From the NCBI GenBank assembly GCA_964574335.1, contig CAZNNH010000063.1:1-31130 (forward strand): a DNA stretch of 31,130 nucleotides. The letters run 5' to 3'. The notes beneath the pieces are model-generated. The model was not told where the DNA came from. It ran no database searches and was given only the letters and a program-made list of their open reading frames with translations. This DNA comes from CAZNNH01 sp964574335. Lineage in GTDB: Bacteria; Acidobacteriota; Vicinamibacteria; Fen-336. The translations under genes and the position numbers were made by a program. Of the stretch, positions 29,991 to 31,130 are shown piece after piece. How positions within the stretch are numbered: the first letter of the stretch is position 1; every line of letters begins with the position of its first letter.

Positions 29991-31130
29991 CTAGAAGGTC
30001 GTCCCCACCGCGAACTTGAACGCGGTGGCCGGCTGCCAGTAGTCGCGGTTCGGGTTCCATGCGTAGATCAGGCGAAACGGAAGGTTCATCACCGGCATCA
30101 GGAACCTGAGCTCGGCCCCCGTCGAGGTGCTCATCGTCTTCCAGTAGAGGCCCTGCCCTTCCGGGTAGGCTTGGCCGGCGTCGAAGAAGAGCACCAGGCG
30201 CAGGGAGCCGATCAGGTCCAGGTAGCCCTCGGCGTTCAGCAGCAGGAACTTGTTGCCGCCTTGGAGCACGCCGCTCGCGCTGTCCAGGGGAGCCGCGGTC
30301 CGCGGCTGCAGGCCACGGATCTGGTACTCCCCGCCCAGGTAGTAACGCTGGTACGACGGGAGGTCGGTGGTATCGCCGAACGGCCTCACGTACCCTCCCT
30401 GGGCGCGCAGCCCGAGCGCGGTTCGGCGGCCGAGGGGGCGGTACAGGACCAGCTCCAGCTCCGGCCTGATGAAGTCGACGGTGCCGCCCAGGACGCCGCC
30501 CACGAACTGCAGGTTGGCGGTCAGCCGAGAGCCGCTCCTCGGCAGGTAGGGGCTGTCGACCGTGTTGCGCACCCAGCTCGGGCTGATGCTGCTCTCGTAC
30601 CGGCGGCCGACGCTTCCGAAGTAGGTGAAGTCGGTCTCGGGGACCGTGGTCGCCTCCGCCGACGACGTGGTGGAGGCCTCGGTCTCGGGAAGCGCGTCCT
30701 CGTCGACATCGTAGATGTCGACGATGCGGTAGCCGTAGCTGGCGAGCAGCCGGGAGAAGCGGCTCACGCTGAAGCCGCCGGTGAAGGAGGCGGTCTGGGT
30801 CTGCTGTCCGAAGCCCACGAAGGAACCGTAGGACAGGTACTTGATGCGCCGGAAGGAGACCTCGGCGCCCACGGTGATGGCCCGGTCCAGGAAGTAGGGC
30901 TCGCTGAAGGAGAGCCGGAAGGTCCGGGTCCGATAGCCGGTGTCCGCCGCCAGCGAGACCGTCTCGCCCGAGCCGAGCAGGTTGGTGGTCTCGAAGCTCC
31001 CCGTGAAGTAGCCGCCTTCCAGCCCCGAGAAACCCCCGCCCAGCGTGAACTGGTTGCGGTTCTGCTCCTCGACGTTGAAGGTCACGTCGAGGTGGTCCTG
31101 GGCGGCCTCGGCGGGCTGGATGTGGGGGAC
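29991..31130 (-). CDS. BamA/Omp85-family outer membrane protein (5' end outside window)
   Basis: The C-terminal 379 residues of an Omp85 protein; the start lies beyond position 31130. A short POTRA-end stretch (LDVTFNVEEQNRNQFTLGGG) leads into the 16-strand barrel (FRLSFSEPYFLDRAITVGAE, FIRPELELVLYRPLGRRTAL). The loop-6 arginine motif reads YQIRGLQ, matching the VRGF/Y position, and the chain ends in Phe (FKFAVGTTF), the usual barrel signal. A low-complexity Thr/Ser/Glu insert (ETEASTTSSAEATT) occurs in an extracellular loop. BamA inserts barrel proteins into the outer membrane; TamA or another Omp85 is possible because the POTRA region is missing from view. Confidence 0.9.
   Translation of the reverse strand, partial: VPHIQPAEAAQDHLDVTFNVEEQNRNQFTLGGGFSGLEGGYFTGSFETTNLLGSGETVSLAADTGYRTRTFRLSFSEPYFLDRAITVGAEVSFRRIKYLSYGSFVGFGQQTQTASFTGGFSVSRFSRLLASYGYRIVDIYDVDEDALPETEASTTSSAEATTVPETDFTYFGSVGRRYESSISPSWVRNTVDSPYLPRSGSRLTANLQFVGGVLGGTVDFIRPELELVLYRPLGRRTALGLRAQGGYVRPFGDTTDLPSYQRYYLGGEYQIRGLQPRTAAPLDSASGVLQGGNKFLLLNAEGYLDLIGSLRLVLFFDAGQAYPEGQGLYWKTMSTSTGAELRFLMPVMNLPFRLIYAWNPNRDYWQPATAFKFAVGTTF

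Noticed and set aside
1..31130. tRNA, rRNA or riboswitch genes
   Set aside because: No cloverleaf with a TTC-type loop, no rRNA-like conserved block and no recognisable aptamer was seen, including upstream of queC, where a preQ1 motif might have been expected. A covariance-model scan was not possible here.

Overview
The window is about 31 kb of very GC-rich bacterial DNA with a Gram-negative gene set: lipoproteins, three periplasmic adaptors, a TolC-type outer membrane protein and a BamA/Omp85 barrel. It most resembles Acidobacteriota. The best single marker is a PadR regulator followed by a long ADOP-type permease ('acidobacterial duplicated orphan permease'). This placement is an inference and was not tested by any search. 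No tRNA, rRNA, CRISPR array or complete insertion sequence was seen. Two runs of exactly 100 N are scaffold joins. Each is flanked by the same short sequence on both sides (13 bp and 19 bp), so the contigs probably overlap and no bases need be missing.

Layout. 1-3.3 kb: queC-queE (7-deazaguanine synthesis), then an ECF sigma factor fused to a large C-terminal domain. 3.3-7.8 kb: an MFS transporter facing a PadR-ADOP permease operon, whose promoter carries a perfect 14-bp palindrome in its spacer. 7.8-10.0 kb, minus strand: a secreted protein with two SnoaL-like domains, a hypothetical gene cut by gap 1, and a decayed two-gene locus with a split HTH-like gene and a gutted nucleotidyltransferase-like partner. 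10.1-12.6 kb: a SMP-30-like propeller lipoprotein overlapping an exported ankyrin/metallo-beta-lactamase fusion. 12.6-16.7 kb: a methyltransferase between inverted copies of a 25-29 bp repeat, then a beta-phosphoglucomutase-like HAD gene and a GH65 disaccharide phosphorylase, followed by a third repeat copy and gap 2.

16.8-19.0 kb, minus strand: a sulfatase-like lipoprotein without the formylglycine Cys/Ser. 19.1-25.8 kb: a tightly coupled export operon with three different HlyD-type adaptors, one MacB-type permease and TolC, but no ATPase gene. 26.0-26.7 kb: a VapBC-type toxin-antitoxin pair under a near-perfect 28-bp palindrome. 26.7-27.2 kb: a small Cys/His-rich protein on the minus strand. 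27.3-29.4 kb: a CheY-like regulator coupled to a soluble histidine kinase. 29.4-31.1 kb, minus strand: a small lipoprotein downstream of a BamA/Omp85 gene that runs off the window.

How the genes work together. QueC and QueE are consecutive parts of one pathway. GH65 releases beta-glucose 1-phosphate, which the HAD enzyme would isomerise. The adaptor-permease-TolC genes should form one envelope-spanning exporter that needs an ATPase encoded elsewhere. The points most worth follow-up are the sigma-factor fusion, the triple-adaptor exporter, the ankyrin-MBL fusion, the inverted-repeat-flanked methyltransferase, and the palindromic operators at padR and vapB.
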